The notes beneath the pieces were generated by a model. The model had not been told where the DNA came from, made no database searches, and worked only from the letters and a program-made list of their open reading frames with translations. Positions 62,215-64,000 of a stretch of DNA of 64,000 nt are shown here, one piece after another (positions within the stretch are counted from its first letter, which is position 1; each line of letters starts with the position of its first letter). Source of the stretch: Zobellia laminariae (GTDB lineage Bacteria; Bacteroidota; Bacteroidia; Flavobacteriales; Flavobacteriaceae); contig NZ_RCNS01000004.1 of assembly GCF_009725995.1 (NCBI RefSeq), forward strand, positions 248,001 to 312,000, read 5' to 3'. Both the position numbers and the translations under genes were made by a program.

Positions 62215-63492
62215 TTAAAGGTTCTCCATCTTCGCCTTAATCTCCTTCAAACAAAGATTCCCTAAACTACCTTCGTGCGTATGGTGAATATCTCGTTTTG
62301 GAGTAAAAGTACCTTCTTGAATTTCTTGTCCCATTTTTTTATAGGCATCTCTAAAAGGCATGCCGTTCTGCACCAGTTCGTTTAAAGTGTCTACACTAAA
62401 CAGATAGTCATATTTTGGGTCTTCCAATATACCTTTGTTGACCTTCATTTCCTTGAGGCTGAAAGTCAGAATCTCAATACAGGCTTTCATATCCTGAATA
62501 GCTGGAACAATGATTTCCTTTACCAATTGCAGATCTCGGTGGTAACCACTTGGTAGGTTATTGATAACCAAAGTCAGCTGATTAGGAATGCTTTGTAGCT
62601 TGTTACATTTGCCACGTACCAATTCAAAAACATCGGGGTTTTTCTTATGTGGCATAATACTACTACCGGTGGTCAACTCATCCGGAAAAGATAGGAAGTT
62701 GAAATTCTGACTCATGTACAAACAAATGTCCATAGCTAGTTTTGATAGGGTAGCGGCAATATTTGCCATACCAAATGCAGTAGCTTTTTCTACTTTTCCA
62801 CGACCCATTTGAGCAGCGACTACGTTGTATTTCAAAGTCTCAAAACCCATTTCTTTAGTAGTGAAACTACGGTCTATAGGGAAGGAACTTCCGTAACCAG
62901 CAGCACTACCAAGCGGATTTTGGTCCGCTACTTTATACGCAGCATCAACAAAATATAAATCGTCTATAAGGCTTTCTGCATAGGCTGATAACCAGAGTCC
63001 GAAAGAAGAAGGCATTGCAATTTGTAAGTGGGTATACCCAGGAAGTAGTACGTCTTTGTGTTTTTCGGCAAGTTCCAATAACAAATCAAACAATTCCTTG
63101 GTTTCTGATTTTATTTCAGAAAGCTCCTGTTTTAGGTACAAATGCATGGCAACAAGAACTTGATCGTTTCTTGATCTGGCCGTGTGTATTTTTTTTCCGG
63201 TATCGCCTAGTTTTTCGGTAAGGACGTATTCTATTTTGGAGTGCATATCCTCAAAAGAATCCTCAATTACAAACTCGCCTTTTTCAATGGTTTCGGCAAT
63301 AGCATCCAATTCTTTGACCAAAGCGTTAGTTTCTTCTGTGGTCAATAATCCTATTTTACCTAACATCTTAGCATGTGCCTGCGATGCGATAACGTCATAT
63401 TTGGCCAAATGTAAATCTAGTTCGCGGTCGTTTCCAACAGTAAAATGGTCTATTTTTTTATCGGTGCTAAAGCCTTTGTCCCAAAGTTTCAT
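62215..63492 (-). CDS. argH: Argininosuccinate lyase
   Basis: A 425-residue member of the fumarase/aspartase superfamily. The signature GSSIMPHKKNPD is present with flanking ELTT and FELVRGKCN; other typical segments are HTARSRNDQVLVAMHLYLK and PGYTHLQIAMPSSFG. It splits argininosuccinate into arginine and fumarate, the last step of arginine synthesis. It is somewhat shorter than the 460-residue enterobacterial enzyme, as is usual in Bacteroidota. It lies 57 bases downstream of the M20 deacetylase gene of the same pathway. Confidence 0.95.
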   Translation of the reverse strand: MKLWDKGFSTDKKIDHFTVGNDRELDLHLAKYDVIASQAHAKMLGKIGLLTTEETNALVKELDAIAETIEKGEFVIEDSFEDMHSKIEYVLTEKLGDTGKKIHTARSRNDQVLVAMHLYLKQELSEIKSETKELFDLLLELAEKHKDVLLPGYTHLQIAMPSSFGLWLSAYAESLIDDLYFVDAAYKVADQNPLGSAAGYGSSFPIDRSFTTKEMGFETLKYNVVAAQMGRGKVEKATAFGMANIAATLSKLAMDICLYMSQNFNFLSFPDELTTGSSIMPHKKNPDVFELVRGKCNKLQSIPNQLTLVINNLPSGYHRDLQLVKEIIVPAIQDMKACIEILTFSLKEMKVNKGILEDPKYDYLFSVDTLNELVQNGMPFRDAYKKMGQEIQEGTFTPKRDIHHTHEGSLGNLCLKEIKAKMENL

Positions 63493-63549
63493 AGTGTTCT
63501 ATATTGGTTGGTATCTACTTGTAAATAGATGTCGATACCGTTATTCGTT

Positions 63550-64000
63550 TTATTTTTTAATAAAGCCGTCTAATATTTTAATATACAAATCAATACCGTC
63601 TTCAATTTCTTTTACGTAGATATATTCATCTGCAGAATGCGAACGAGTACTATCACCAGGTCCCAATTTTAAAGATTGACAACTTAATGCAGCCTGATCT
63701 GAAAGAGTAGGGGAGCCATAAGTTTTTCTACCTAAAGCAATGCCTGATTTTATAAGTGGATGGTCTTTAGATATTGCCGAAGAATTTAAACGTAACGACC
63801 GTTCTTTTAATTCACACGGAGCTTCTTTCTTCAGTAGCTCAGCTATTTCTGCATTGGTGTATTTGTCGTTTACACGAACATCTATGACCAATTCTACTTT
63901 TGCTGGAACTACGTTATGCTGTGTTCCTGCTTTTATTTGGGTAACGGTCATTTTTACTTCGCCTAAAGCTTCGGAAACTTTATCGAACTTATAATTTTTG
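63550..64000 (-). CDS. M20 family deacetylase, ArgE-like (start outside window)
   Basis: The C-terminal 150 residues of an M20 metallopeptidase-type amidohydrolase; the frame is open to the right edge of the window, so the gene begins beyond it. The visible part includes the dimerisation domain (TVTQIKAGTQHNVVPAKVEL) and the C-terminal catalytic domain with the metal ligand His in GPGDSTRSHSADEYIYVKEI. It deacylates an N-acylated ornithine or citrulline in arginine synthesis; Bacteroidota may use succinylated intermediates. Linkage to argH supports the assignment. Confidence 0.85.
   Translation of the reverse strand, partial: KNYKFDKVSEALGEVKMTVTQIKAGTQHNVVPAKVELVIDVRVNDKYTNAEIAELLKKEAPCELKERSLRLNSSAISKDHPLIKSGIALGRKTYGSPTLSDQAALSCQSLKLGPGDSTRSHSADEYIYVKEIEDGIDLYIKILDGFIKK

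Overview
The window looks like chromosomal DNA of a marine flavobacterium (Bacteroidota, family Flavobacteriaceae; a Zobellia/Maribacter-type genome is the best guess). The sequence is AT-rich. It carries a SusC/SusD pair, many Bacteroidota-type lipoproteins, a PorP/SprF-type type IX secretion partner beside a giant adhesin with a gliding-type C-terminal domain, mevalonate pathway genes, and several -7 boxes of the Bacteroidota form TAnnTTTG. I saw no tRNA, rRNA, CRISPR array, transposase or phage gene.

Layout. 1-834: end of a GH114-like lipoprotein (cut by the window edge). 903-8291: a minus-strand run of small metabolic and envelope genes (OsmC, GNAT, amidase, SDR, exported HAD protein, TetR, DUF1684, coiled-coil lipoprotein, metallophosphoesterase). 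8386-15734: a GAF protein, an HD phosphohydrolase fused to a Pycsar-type membrane domain (PycTM/DUF5706), and a phosphoesterase/outer-membrane-barrel fusion, packed with almost no intergenic space. 15751-28116: a beta-propeller-like lipoprotein, a vanadium haloperoxidase/PAP2-like lipoprotein, two large FG-GAP/VCBS-ASPIC lipoproteins, a sodium:solute symporter and a membrane-anchored GyrI-like protein. Two decayed gene remnants here (16651-16774 and 18147-18360) match the C-termini of the GyrI-like and second VCBS genes.

28342-39998: an alpha-glucan (maltose) utilisation locus. SusC/SusD import oligosaccharides across the outer membrane, a divergent LacI regulator faces them across a candidate CG-centred operator, and beta-phosphoglucomutase, GH65 maltose phosphorylase and a cytoplasmic GH13 enzyme turn maltose and maltodextrin into glucose and glucose 6-phosphate. 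A GDPD lipoprotein, a flavoprotein and a DUF1697 gene follow in tight succession. 41827-47448: TspO, then isoprenoid genes (diphosphomevalonate decarboxylase, mevalonate-kinase-like GHMP kinase, UbiA prenyltransferase), a nitrilase and an RluB-like pseudouridine synthase that lacks the usual catalytic Asp.

47496-58401: a minus-strand surface module of a metalloprotease lipoprotein, a giant DUF285 adhesin of about 2,940 residues with 16 Ig/Fn3-like repeats, and a PorP/SprF protein. The adhesin gene contains a recent 861-bp-offset internal duplication. 58402-62079: a barrel-like protein sits between an intact M1 aminopeptidase gene and a duplicated 3' fragment of that gene, with an RDD membrane protein upstream. 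62215-64000: arginine biosynthesis (argH and a partial M20/ArgE-type deacetylase). Nothing here is a certain new system. The strongest leads are the VCBS/haloperoxidase/GyrI cluster with its fossil copy, the HD-PycTM block, and several enzymes that have lost key residues.
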